NCBI GenBank assembly: GCA_009694925.1
Contig: SIBX01000007.1
Coordinates: forward strand, 1-21,869
Direction of reading: 5' to 3'
From: Minisyncoccota bacterium
GTDB taxonomy: Bacteria; Patescibacteriota; Minisyncoccia; UBA6257; 1-14-0-10-40-38
Length of the DNA: 21,869 bases
Shown: positions 14,988-21,509 of the stretch, one piece after another
Layout of the letters: every line of letters starts with the position of its first letter
Position numbering within the stretch: position 1 is the stretch's first letter
Translations under genes and position numbers: made by a program
Notes under the pieces: generated by a model
The model's input: the letters and a program-made list of their open reading frames with translations, nothing else
What the model was told of the DNA's origin: nothing
Database searches by the model: none

Positions 14988-15800
14988 ATGGCAAAACTCT
15001 TCATTGCCAACATTCCCGTTTGGCATAGAGGATTGGTCCTTTTTTTTGAAAGTCTTTCCTTAAAAGACAGGGTAATTGTTATCGGCAGAGAAATTGCCCA
15101 AGGCATCGGTGGAGAATACGAAGACGAAAGACGACTCCCCGACGAAGAATGCGTTCGCGTGGCCAAGAGGCATCTTTGGTCAACAATAACGCTACTGACT
15201 CTGAAGAATATAAAAAAAATAAGAAGCGGGCCCGAGCTTGAAATAGTGGCAACAGACGACGAAGTAACAAAGCGAGTCGTTGAAACAATCTTTCCAAACG
15301 CCAAAGCGACCTGGGCGAAACTCTTTAAAGAAGATGGTCCGCCGAACTCGAAAGCAAAAACAACCCTCTACGATGAGACTTCCAGCTCAGAATATCATTG
15401 GCAATGGATGCGCGTAGCCGAAAAAGAAGCAAAAAAGTCTCCACTAGTCGATCTGCACTCTGGAGCAGTTCTGGTTTCGGCAACCGGAGAACCAATCGGA
15501 AAAACCGGAATCCGCCATCTTCCCAACGAATTCGAACCATTCCTATTCGAAGATGGACGTCTCTCAATAATTCACCCAGTAATGCTTCTAATAGCGCTTT
15601 CAGGAAGAAACGGAAAATCACTTCTAGGTTCCACTCTTTTCTCGATCGACTTTCCCTGCATGGCTTGCGCAAAGATAATTGCAATTGCCGGCATCAAGCA
15701 GGTGATCGTGGAAGAGGGAAACAAGCCAAGAAGTGCCGAAATACTTCGAGCCTATAAAGTGAAAATAATCAAACTTGAAAGAGCTCACCAGAATGACTAG
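14988..15800 (+). CDS. dCMP/cytidine-deaminase-fold protein with altered catalytic motif (islet D)
   Basis: A 270-residue, two-part protein. Residues about 135-265 look like a zinc-dependent CMP/dCMP-type deaminase domain: WMRVAEKEAKKS, then SGAVLVSATGEPIG, a histidine motif, then LFSIDFPCMACAKIIAIAGI with PCxxC (C224, C227). In active enzymes the first motif is HAE, with Glu as proton shuttle. Here it is H196-P-V, so the zinc ligands are kept but the Glu is Val, which suggests a pseudo-deaminase or altered chemistry. Residues 1-125 (IPVWHRGLVLFFESL ... VIVIG ... LEIVATDDEV) look like an alpha/beta domain. From memory, similar N-terminal domains accompany deaminase-like proteins of Parcubacteria, which I could not verify. 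It lies close to dcd and thyA, which make dUMP and dTMP, but in its own promoter/SD/terminator unit with higher G+C than its neighbours. Confidence 0.7.
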   Translation: MAKLFIANIPVWHRGLVLFFESLSLKDRVIVIGREIAQGIGGEYEDERRLPDEECVRVAKRHLWSTITLLTLKNIKKIRSGPELEIVATDDEVTKRVVETIFPNAKATWAKLFKEDGPPNSKAKTTLYDETSSSEYHWQWMRVAEKEAKKSPLVDLHSGAVLVSATGEPIGKTGIRHLPNEFEPFLFEDGRLSIIHPVMLLIALSGRNGKSLLGSTLFSIDFPCMACAKIIAIAGIKQVIVEEGNKPRSAEILRAYKVKIIKLERAHQND

Positions 15801-15955
15801 CACCAGATTTCCGCATGCGGAAATCTGGTGCTTGTTTTTTCTACTTCCAAATCAATGACCTCCTCTATCCATCCTGTAATAGCCAACCGGCTTGCGACCT
15901 GCATCGGCAGGCGGCCTCCTGATTGGAGTAGCTCCACAACTCTAACAGCTTCCAT
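15797..15955 (-). CDS. Possible 52-residue second ORF of islet E
   Basis: ATG 15955 overlaps the end of the zinc-ribbon gene by 14 nt and reads MEAVRVVELLQSGGRLPMQV..., then ITGWIEEVIDLEVE, and ends in residues encoded by the terminator palindrome of islet D. The helical, HTH-like text and high G+C fit a real coupled gene. However, there is no SD, and the last dozen codons fall in a structure that serves the other strand. It may be a chance frame. Confidence 0.3.
   Translation of the reverse strand: MEAVRVVELLQSGGRLPMQVASRLAITGWIEEVIDLEVEKTSTRFPHAEIWC
15799..15840 (+). terminator. Perfect-palindrome terminator of islet D
   Basis: A flawless 34-bp palindrome (15799-15832) centred on CGCATGCG, beginning inside the stop codon of the islet D gene and followed by TGTTTTTT. 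On the minus strand there is no T-run, so intrinsic termination is expected only for islet D. Confidence 0.9.
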
Positions 15956-16106
15956 CCTGATCAATGTTGGTCGACCCGCAATGACCGCACTTCCTTGGAC
16001 CAGAAGGGACAGATCTGTCCCGATTTGCACCGCAACCAGCCGAGCAACAACCATTCTTATTCACCTCTGCGAATGCATTGCAGATCTTGCAAATCCCCTT
16101 AGCCAT
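15942..16106 (-). CDS. Cysteine-rich zinc-ribbon small protein (islet E)
   Basis: A 54-residue protein from ATG 16106, chosen over an upstream in-frame ATG because GGAGGGAG lies 11 nt before it. It starts MAKGICKICNAFAEVN and has Cys at 6, 9, 20, 21, 25, 40, 43 and 54: CxxC, CCxxxC and CxxC patterns typical of zinc binding, probably one or two ribbons. The tail is KCGHCGSTNIDQDGSC. Possible roles are nucleic-acid binding or a protein adaptor; the family is not recognised. It resembles L32 or L40-type ribbons in size but not in sequence. The unit has its own promoter and faces islet D convergently. G+C is well above that of dcd next to it. Confidence 0.65.
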   Translation of the reverse strand: MAKGICKICNAFAEVNKNGCCSAGCGANRDRSVPSGPRKCGHCGSTNIDQDGSC

Positions 16107-16154
16107 AGGTATAACGTCTCCCTCCTGAAAGAGATTGTCTTCTGTTCTTCTTTT

Positions 16155-16184
16155 AGAATAAACCAAAACACCCGATCTTTACAA
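16155..16184 (-). promoter_or_regulatory. Promoter of islet E
   Basis: On the minus strand TTGTAA (16179-16184), 18 bp, TATTCT (16155-16160). The start near 16148 gives a leader of about 42 nt ending with AGGAGGGAG. Confidence 0.5.
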
Positions 16185-16211
16185 ATCGAGTTCAAGGCAA
16201 AACAAAGACGC

Positions 16212-16868
16212 TTATTCGTAATCCTTATATAATCTCGGAAGCATAGCTTCTGGCTTCCAATCTTTCTTTAGTTTTTTAAAGTCATCCGTATGTTGATATC
16301 TGCCAGACTCCGCATATGTCTCAGTAATTCTTCCTGTCTGGAAAAAAATCATTTGCGCAATCGGCCTACCAACCACTAAGGGCACTGCACGGCTTAAAAA
16401 ATTAGTAATTTCCATTGTCCAGCGATTTACATATCCGATATCTCCCCAACCAGCGCACTTACACACCGCAATACCAGATCTGCCCATAGAACTTCTAGCT
16501 CTCATCTCTGCCACCACACAATTTTTACCTCCAATAAATTCCTCCGTATGAGCCAAAATTGTTTCTCCTGGATGAATCCAAATAATTTTATCGTCCTTAG
16601 ATATCCCGGGCAAATTATCTATACCAGTTTTCTTGGACCACTCAGAGAGTTTTTCTGCCTTAAGAGCCTTGCCCCAAGTTCGCAAAACATCCACTCTAGA
16701 ATACGGATTAAAAAATCCATAACCTCCTTCTAGGTGTTGCTGACGAAAATAATATTCTCCCAATACAACATCATAACTAGCTGTCTGAAGCTGTTTAATA
16801 TTGAATTTATCTATAACAACATTTCCCTCCTCTTTGTGTTTTAAAATTTCTTTGTTTGATAAAGCCAT
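16212..16868 (-). CDS. dcd: dCTP deaminase family protein
   Basis: Members of this trimeric family deaminate dCTP to dUTP, and some also hydrolyse dUTP to dUMP. The 218-residue protein shows the family core: LQTASYDVVLGEYY (about 27-40), HPGETILAHTEEFIGG (about 98-113), RARSSMGRSGIAVCKCAGWGDIGY (about 123-146, with the SSxGRxG substrate loop), WTMEITN (about 149-155) carrying the catalytic Glu, and VGRPIAQMIFFQTG (about 165-178). It is slightly longer than E. coli Dcd (193 residues). It is divergent from thyA across a shared 149-bp promoter region, so dUMP supply and dTMP synthesis are placed together. There is no SD. Mono- or bifunctional nature cannot be told by eye. Confidence 0.9.
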   Translation of the reverse strand: MALSNKEILKHKEEGNVVIDKFNIKQLQTASYDVVLGEYYFRQQHLEGGYGFFNPYSRVDVLRTWGKALKAEKLSEWSKKTGIDNLPGISKDDKIIWIHPGETILAHTEEFIGGKNCVVAEMRARSSMGRSGIAVCKCAGWGDIGYVNRWTMEITNFLSRAVPLVVGRPIAQMIFFQTGRITETYAESGRYQHTDDFKKLKKDWKPEAMLPRLYKDYE

Positions 16869-16914
16869 ATTTTAATTACTAAATTATTAAATAAAAAACT
16901 TAACCACCTTAATC

Positions 16915-16946
16915 ATATTCTATTTCAGAATATCCCTGCAACACAA
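16915..16946 (-). promoter_or_regulatory. dcd promoter with overlapping inverted repeat
   Basis: On the minus strand TTGTGT (16941-16946), 18 bp, TAGAAT (16917-16922). A 7+7 inverted repeat ATATTCT/AGAATAT (16915-16921, 16927-16933) overlaps the -10 box and could be a repressor site. Confidence 0.45.
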
Positions 16947-16947
16947 A

Positions 16948-16976
16948 TTGATTAAATTAAGTTATAAATATATTAT
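16948..16976 (+). promoter_or_regulatory. thyA promoter
   Basis: TTGATT (16948-16953), 17 bp, TATTAT (16971-16976). The leader is about 35 nt with no SD. It is back to back with the dcd promoter. Confidence 0.55.
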
Positions 16977-17017
16977 AAAGACATCAACCACTTCTCATTA
17001 ATACCAATTTATTACAA

Positions 17018-17845
17018 ATGAAAATATACAATGAGATTTTAAAAAAGATTCTAAAAGACGGTATTGATCGCAAGGGCAGAAATGCTGTAACCAGAGCCCT
17101 GTTTGCAATACAAATACGCTTTAATTTAGAAGATGGATTTCCTGCAGTAACCACTAAGCAACTAGCCTTCAATAGTGTAAAAAGCGAATTATTATGGTTT
17201 CTAGAAGGCAGCAATAGCGATGAACGATTAAAAGAAATTTTAGGAAAAGATCGCACAATTTGGACAGATAATGCAGAAGCTTCGTATTGGAAACCAAAAG
17301 CAAAATTTCCCGGAGATCTTGGAAGAATTTACGGTGTTCAATGGAGAAAATGGAAAAAACCAGGAGGTGAAGAAGTAGATCAAATTGCCAATTTAATTAA
17401 TAAATTAAAAACTGATCCAAACGATCGCCGTCTCGTAGTAACAGCCTGGAACCCAGGAGAATTAGATCAAATGGCCCTTCCTCCTTGCCATATGATTTTT
17501 CAATTCTTCGCCGCCAATGGAAAATTATCGCTTCATATGACTCAACGCAGTTGTGATATGTTTTTGGGAGTTCCATTTAATATTGCATCCTACTCCTTAC
17601 TCTTAGCCATGGTTGCCCAGGTCGTTGGTATGACTCCACATGAAATGGTTATCACCCTTAACGACGCTCACATATATCACGAGCATTTTGACGCTGTTCA
17701 GGAACAATTATCTCGTAAACCAAAAAAACTTCCAAAACTTTGGTTAAATCCCGAAATTAAAGATATTAATAAATTCAAAATGGATGACATTAAATTAGTT
17801 GACTATGAGCATTATCCAAGCATCAAAGCTAAAATGATAGTTTAA
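17018..17845 (+). CDS. thyA: Thymidylate synthase (ThyA type)
   Basis: Converts dUMP to dTMP with methylene-tetrahydrofolate. The 275 residues match the classic ThyA length (264-280). Visible are the N-terminal Arg loop (DRKGRNAV), WFLEGSNSDERLKEI (about 65-79), GRIYGVQWRKW (about 103-113), the nucleophile Cys in MALPPCHMIFQFF (about residue 157), TQRSCDMFLGVPFNIASYSLLLAM (about 173-196), and NDAHIYHEHFDAVQEQLSR (about 212-230). It ends YPSIKAKMIV, where IKAKIAV-type ends are usual. It is divergent from dcd and shares a terminator with rplK. All key residues appear intact. Confidence 0.97.
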   Translation: MKIYNEILKKILKDGIDRKGRNAVTRALFAIQIRFNLEDGFPAVTTKQLAFNSVKSELLWFLEGSNSDERLKEILGKDRTIWTDNAEASYWKPKAKFPGDLGRIYGVQWRKWKKPGGEEVDQIANLINKLKTDPNDRRLVVTAWNPGELDQMALPPCHMIFQFFAANGKLSLHMTQRSCDMFLGVPFNIASYSLLLAMVAQVVGMTPHEMVITLNDAHIYHEHFDAVQEQLSRKPKKLPKLWLNPEIKDINKFKMDDIKLVDYEHYPSIKAKMIV

Positions 17846-17877
17846 AATAAAAAAACGCCTTTCGGCGTTTTTTTATT
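17846..17877. terminator. Bidirectional terminator between thyA and rplK
   Basis: AATAAAAAAACGCC (17846-17859) and GGCGTTTTTTTATT (17864-17877) form a perfect 14-bp stem around TTTC. T-runs at both ends serve thyA (+) and rplK (-). Confidence 0.9.
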
Positions 17878-17879
17878 TC

Positions 17880-18305
17880 TTAATCCTTAACTTCTATTCC
17901 CATATTCCTTGCCGTCCCTGCAATTGTCTTCATCGCAGCATCCATATTGTCAGTGTTTAGATCTATCATTTTCTTCTCTGCAATACTTCTCAAGTCTGCC
18001 TTAGTCACTGTTCCAACTTTTGTTTTATTTGGCACTCCTGATCCTTTTTCAATCTTAGCAGCCTTCTTAAGTAAAGATGAAGCTGGAGGGGTTTTTAAAA
18101 TAAAACTGAAAGATCTGTCATCGTAAATAGTGATAACTGCTGGCACAACGTCGCCAACCATCTCTTTGGTTTTTTCATTAAATTCCTTACAAAAACCGGC
18201 AATGTTTATGCCTTGTGGTCCCAAAGCTGTTCCAATTGGAGGAGCTGGATTAGCTTTTGCGGCTTCTATTTGAAGTTTTATTACTGCTTTAATTCCTTTT
18301 GCCAT
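17880..18305 (-). CDS. rplK: 50S ribosomal protein L11
   Basis: L11 binds 23S rRNA at the GTPase-associated centre and is needed for factor and stringent-response function. The 141 residues show [27 protein letters not shown] (residues about 10-36), FCKEFNEKT (about 38-46), the linker [12 protein letters not shown] and the C-terminal RNA-binding domain ending [10 protein letters not shown]. It is the last gene of secE-nusG-rplK. rplA (L1), which normally follows directly, is absent; a terminator and convergent thyA come instead. No SD lies before ATG 18305. Confidence 0.97.
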   Translation of the reverse strand: MAKGIKAVIKLQIEAAKANPAPPIGTALGPQGINIAGFCKEFNEKTKEMVGDVVPAVITIYDDRSFSFILKTPPASSLLKKAAKIEKGSGVPNKTKVGTVTKADLRSIAEKKMIDLNTDNMDAAMKTIAGTARNMGIEVKD

Positions 18306-18348
18306 AATATTATATATTCTTACAGTTTTACCATATTATCCTAAACCA

Positions 18349-18462
18349 ATGTAAAAATCAAATTTCAAAATGACAATGTAAAGTTTAAAATCCTCAGAAA
18401 TCACTTAATTTTAAATTTTTATTTGCAATTTTTATCTTTGATATTTGATCTTTAAATTTACT
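18349..18462. repeat. Imperfect A/T-rich inverted repeat between nusG and rplK
   Basis: The left arm (about 18351-18391, GTAAAAATCAAATTTC...) read in reverse complement resembles the right arm (about 18410-18460, ATTTTAAATTTTTATTTG...): shared ATTTTAAA, TTTT and TTGATnTTT blocks. CAATGTAAA is also directly repeated (18348-18356, 18374-18382). The 157-nt gap holds no gene. It may be a small non-autonomous repeat or an attenuator-like structure; low complexity makes this tentative. Confidence 0.35.
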
Positions 18463-19116
18463 TTATAATTTCTGAATCTGCAAACTATCTAATTCTACAG
18501 AAGTCTCTCTTCCGAATATCGTAACTAATACTTTTATCTTTCCTTTATCAGCATCAATTTCTGAAATTTTAGCATCGTAATCTTTAAATGGTCCATCTGT
18601 TATTTTAACCATTTCTCCAACCTTCATATCAATATTAAATTTTATTTCTTTCCCCTCCATCTTTCCCATTAATTCCTCAATTTCAGGCCTGGAAAGCGGG
18701 CTTGGCATGGTGGATTCTGCACCAACGAAACCAGTCACTCTTGGAGTATTTCTGACGACATACCAAGAGTCATCTGTCATTACCATATCTACTAATACAT
18801 ATCCATGATAAATCTTCTCATCTGCAACCTTCCTTTTTCCATTTTTAATTTTTACCTTTCTCTCCTTAGGAACTAAAACATTAAAAATTTTATCTTCCAT
18901 GCCCAAAGTCTCAACCCTCTGTTTCAAATATCTAACCACTGCGTCTTCATAGCCAGAATAAGTATGCACAGCATACCAATTTCTTTCAGAACTATTTTTT
19001 TTACCAACAACGTCCTTTTCAGCAGATGGATCGAGTAAATTCCCTATCTTTTCAGATTCTTGACCTTCTCCATTTTCTGCAGGCAAAACTGCTCCAACGT
19101 TTAATTCATCTGCCAT
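18463..19116 (-). CDS. nusG: Transcription elongation/antitermination factor NusG
   Basis: NusG binds RNA polymerase across the clamp and couples it to the ribosome or Rho. After an acidic N-terminal extension of about 45 residues (MADELNVGAVLPAENGEGQE...), the NGN domain begins at NWYAVHTYSGYEDAVVRYLK (about 46-65). It includes KIYHGYVLVDM (about 101-111) and VRNTPRVTGFVG (about 120-131). The KOW domain (about 165-217) has VGEMVKITDGPFKDYDAKI. Total 217 residues versus about 180 in E. coli. secE ends 6 nt upstream in the same direction, the usual secE-nusG pair. No SD. Confidence 0.96.
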   Translation of the reverse strand: MADELNVGAVLPAENGEGQESEKIGNLLDPSAEKDVVGKKNSSERNWYAVHTYSGYEDAVVRYLKQRVETLGMEDKIFNVLVPKERKVKIKNGKRKVADEKIYHGYVLVDMVMTDDSWYVVRNTPRVTGFVGAESTMPSPLSRPEIEELMGKMEGKEIKFNIDMKVGEMVKITDGPFKDYDAKISEIDADKGKIKVLVTIFGRETSVELDSLQIQKL

Positions 19117-19122
19117 AAAAGT

Positions 19123-19302
19123 TTAAATTATTGTATTTAAAAGGTAACCAAAAACGAAATCCATAGCTCCTAAGAAGAAAGCTAAAAAAATGGAAAGTCC
19201 GATGACTATCATGGTGAGTTTTCTGGTTTCAGAAAAAGTTGGCCAATTTATTCTCTTAAATTCTTGGCTCGCATCAGCGAAAAACAATTTGATCCTATTC
19301 AT
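19123..19302 (-). CDS. secE: Preprotein translocase subunit SecE
   Basis: A 59-residue protein read from ATG 19302: an amphipathic cytoplasmic helix (NRIKLFFADASQEFKRINWP, with the conserved INWPTFSETRKLT motif at residues 18-30), then one membrane helix (about 31-55, MIVIGLSIFLAFFLGAMDFVFG). This is the short single-span SecE form that clamps SecY. nusG follows 6 nt downstream. The promoter starts about 6 nt before the ATG and there is no SD, so the mRNA is nearly leaderless. Confidence 0.93.
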   Translation of the reverse strand: MNRIKLFFADASQEFKRINWPTFSETRKLTMIVIGLSIFLAFFLGAMDFVFGYLLNTII

Positions 19303-19314
19303 ATTATTTGTATA

Positions 19315-19343
19315 ATGCTACTGTTTAAAATAATAAATGTCAA
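19315..19343 (-). promoter_or_regulatory. Promoter of secE-nusG-rplK
   Basis: On the minus strand perfect TTGACA (19338-19343), 17 bp, TAGCAT (19315-19320). It fills most of the 47-nt gap between gyrB and secE. Confidence 0.6.
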
Positions 19344-19349
19344 CCTTGT

Positions 19350-21425
19350 CTAGCCGCTTATATCTAGGTTTTTAACCATTAACGCATTCGCCTGTATAAA
19401 CATTTTTCTTGGCTGAACTTCTTCTCCCATTAAAATATCAAACAACTTATCGGCTGCCTCTGCGTCTTCAACTTGCACCTGAAACAACAATCTATTTGCC
19501 GGATTCATGGTTGTTTCCCAAAGCTGATCAGGATTCATTTCTCCTAAACCCTTATATCTTTGTATGCTTATTCCTTTTGTATTTTTATCATCAAAAACTT
19601 CCTCAATTATTTCTTTTGGAGCCTTCTCTTCCTTACCCTCTTTTACGGCCTTAGCCTTAGCTTTTTCGGTTTTTATATCTTGAAGTTCTTTAACTGTTTT
19701 ATCTTTTTCCTTATCAGAATAAACATATCTCACCTCTTTTCCAGACTGAACCCTATAAAGCGGCGGTTGGGCAATATAAAGATATCCCGCCTCCACAATC
19801 GGCTGAAAATATCTATAGAAAAGAGTTAGCAAAAGAGTCCTAATGTGAGCTCCGTCAACATCAGCATCTGTCATTAAAACTATTTTATGATATCTGATTT
19901 TAGAAAGATCGAACGTATCTGCAATTGCAGTTCCAATAGCAATAACTAAAGATTTTATTTCTTTATTTAAAAGCATTTTGTCTATTCTAGATTTTTCAAC
20001 ATTTAAAATCTTTCCTCTTAATGGAAGAATTGCTTGAGTTCTTCTATCTCTTCCAGATTTTGCGCTACCGCCTGCGCTATCTCCCTCAACTATAAACACC
20101 TCTGATTCTTCCGGCTTCCTAGAACTGCAATCGGCAAGTTTTCCAGGCAAAGTTAGGCCTTCTAAAGCTCCCTTTCTTAAAACCATGTCCTTAGCTGCCT
20201 TAGCAGCCTTTCTGGCCTTTAAGGCCAAGATGCATTTTTCGATTATAGCCTTGGCGTCCTGCGTGTTCCTTAAAAAGAAATCCTTCATAGCATCTCCAAC
20301 CACCGCCTCAACAGCAGTTCTCGCTTCAACGCTTCCAAGTTTTGCTTTTGTCTGTCCTTCAAACTGTGGTTCTGGGATTTTTACCGAAACAATTGCAATA
20401 ATTCCCTCTCTTACATCATCACCAGAGAAAGCATCTTCGCTAGTTTTAATATATCCTCCTTCTTTAGCAAAATCATTCAAGCTTCTCGTGAGCGCAGATC
20501 TAAATCCTGTTATATGAGTTCCTCCATCTGGTGTATGAATATTATTAGCAAAGCTCAATTCTTTTATCTCAAATTCGTCGCCATAAGTAAAGGCCGCCTC
20601 AACTTCCATTTTCTCATAATCTTTTTTTACATAAAAATTAGATCCCAAAATTGGCTTCCTAGAAGACGCTAAATGATTTAGGAAAGAATTTAATCCTCCA
20701 TCAAAACAAAATCCAAAATAAGAAATATCTTTAGGGTTTCTTGCATCAACCACCTCCATCCTAATTCCTGCGGTCAAAAATGCCTGTTGCCTTAAACGGT
20801 CTAAGATTTTCTTTAAATCAAAAGTGGTGTCTGGAAAAATCTCTGGATCTGGCTGGAACATTATTTTAGTTCCAGTTTTTTCAGATTTGCCAACTTTTTT
20901 AACCGGCCCCTGAACTTTTCCTTTTCTATATTCCTGAACATGTATTCCTCCATCTCTTTCAATCTCCGCCTTCATCCAAACAGAAAGAGCACAAACAACA
21001 GACGATCCTACTCCGTGAAGACCTCCGGAAACTTTATAAGATTCTCCGCCAAATTTTCCTCCAGCGTGAAGCGTGGTTAAAACTGTCTCAAGCGTAGATT
21101 TTTTTGTTTGTGGATGGATTTCAACCGGAATACCTCTTCCATCATCAGTCACGGCCACCATATTGTCTTCCAATAACTCAACGCGGATATTTTTTGCATA
21201 TCCGGCCATGGCCTCGTCGATAGAGTTGTCCACAATTTCCCAAATTAAGTGATGTAATCCTTCGGGTCCAGTGGTTCCGATATACATTCCTGGGCGTTTC
21301 CTGACTGGCTCTAATCCCTCCAATACGAAGATGTCTTTAGCTCCATAAGATACCGGTTTTTTATCTTCCTTCTTAGATTCTTTCTTTTCTTCTTTTTTAA
21401 CCTCCTCTTTATCGTTTTTTGCCAT
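19350..21425 (-). CDS. gyrB: DNA gyrase subunit B
   Basis: The ATPase subunit of gyrase, which introduces negative supercoils with GyrA. After a Lys/Glu-rich N-terminal tail (about 25 residues) come VLEGLEPVRKRPGMYIG (about 34-50), the GHKL ATPase Asn in EIVDNSIDEAMAGY (about 63-76), DDGRGIPV and GGLHGVGSSVVCALS (about 133-147). The TOPRIM domain has EGDSAGGSAKSGRDR (about 445) and metal-binding DADVDGAHI (about 520). The end carries QRYKGLGEMNPDQLWET. A charged insertion (about residues 578-612, KEKDKTVKELQDIKTEKAK...) interrupts the TOPRIM/tail region. At 691 residues it is the short, Gram-positive-like form without the E. coli 165-residue insert. ParE cannot be fully excluded, but QRYKGLGEMNP and length favour GyrB. 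Confidence 0.93.
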   Translation of the reverse strand: MAKNDKEEVKKEEKKESKKEDKKPVSYGAKDIFVLEGLEPVRKRPGMYIGTTGPEGLHHLIWEIVDNSIDEAMAGYAKNIRVELLEDNMVAVTDDGRGIPVEIHPQTKKSTLETVLTTLHAGGKFGGESYKVSGGLHGVGSSVVCALSVWMKAEIERDGGIHVQEYRKGKVQGPVKKVGKSEKTGTKIMFQPDPEIFPDTTFDLKKILDRLRQQAFLTAGIRMEVVDARNPKDISYFGFCFDGGLNSFLNHLASSRKPILGSNFYVKKDYEKMEVEAAFTYGDEFEIKELSFANNIHTPDGGTHITGFRSALTRSLNDFAKEGGYIKTSEDAFSGDDVREGIIAIVSVKIPEPQFEGQTKAKLGSVEARTAVEAVVGDAMKDFFLRNTQDAKAIIEKCILALKARKAAKAAKDMVLRKGALEGLTLPGKLADCSSRKPEESEVFIVEGDSAGGSAKSGRDRRTQAILPLRGKILNVEKSRIDKMLLNKEIKSLVIAIGTAIADTFDLSKIRYHKIVLMTDADVDGAHIRTLLLTLFYRYFQPIVEAGYLYIAQPPLYRVQSGKEVRYVYSDKEKDKTVKELQDIKTEKAKAKAVKEGKEEKAPKEIIEEVFDDKNTKGISIQRYKGLGEMNPDQLWETTMNPANRLLFQVQVEDAEAADKLFDILMGEEVQPRKMFIQANALMVKNLDISG

Positions 21426-21462
21426 ATATTATTGAATAAAATAAGCCCTCCTTTAAAGCTTC

Positions 21463-21501
21463 TAATAGTACTATTATATCAAAAAATCAACCACAAAACA
21501 A
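21463..21501 (-). promoter_or_regulatory. gyrB promoter with palindrome at the start site
   Basis: On the minus strand TTGTTT (21496-21501), 17 bp, perfect TATAAT (21473-21478). A perfect 14-bp palindrome TAATAGTACTATTA (21463-21476) overlaps the -10 box and the expected start. AGGAGG occurs in the leader but 21 nt before ATG 21425, too far for normal SD use; an in-frame stop lies between. Confidence 0.55.
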
Positions 21502-21509
21502 GCTAAAAA

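Noticed and set aside
14957..15684. Several long frames antisense to, or in other frames of, the deaminase-like gene
   Set aside because: Low-complexity Ser/Arg/Leu text with no expression signals; the plus-strand frame has deaminase motifs and a full set of signals.
15828..16232. A 134-codon plus-strand frame across islet E
   Set aside because: It begins inside the T-run of the islet D terminator and lies antisense to the Cys-rich gene, whose CxxC pattern, SD and promoter are convincing.
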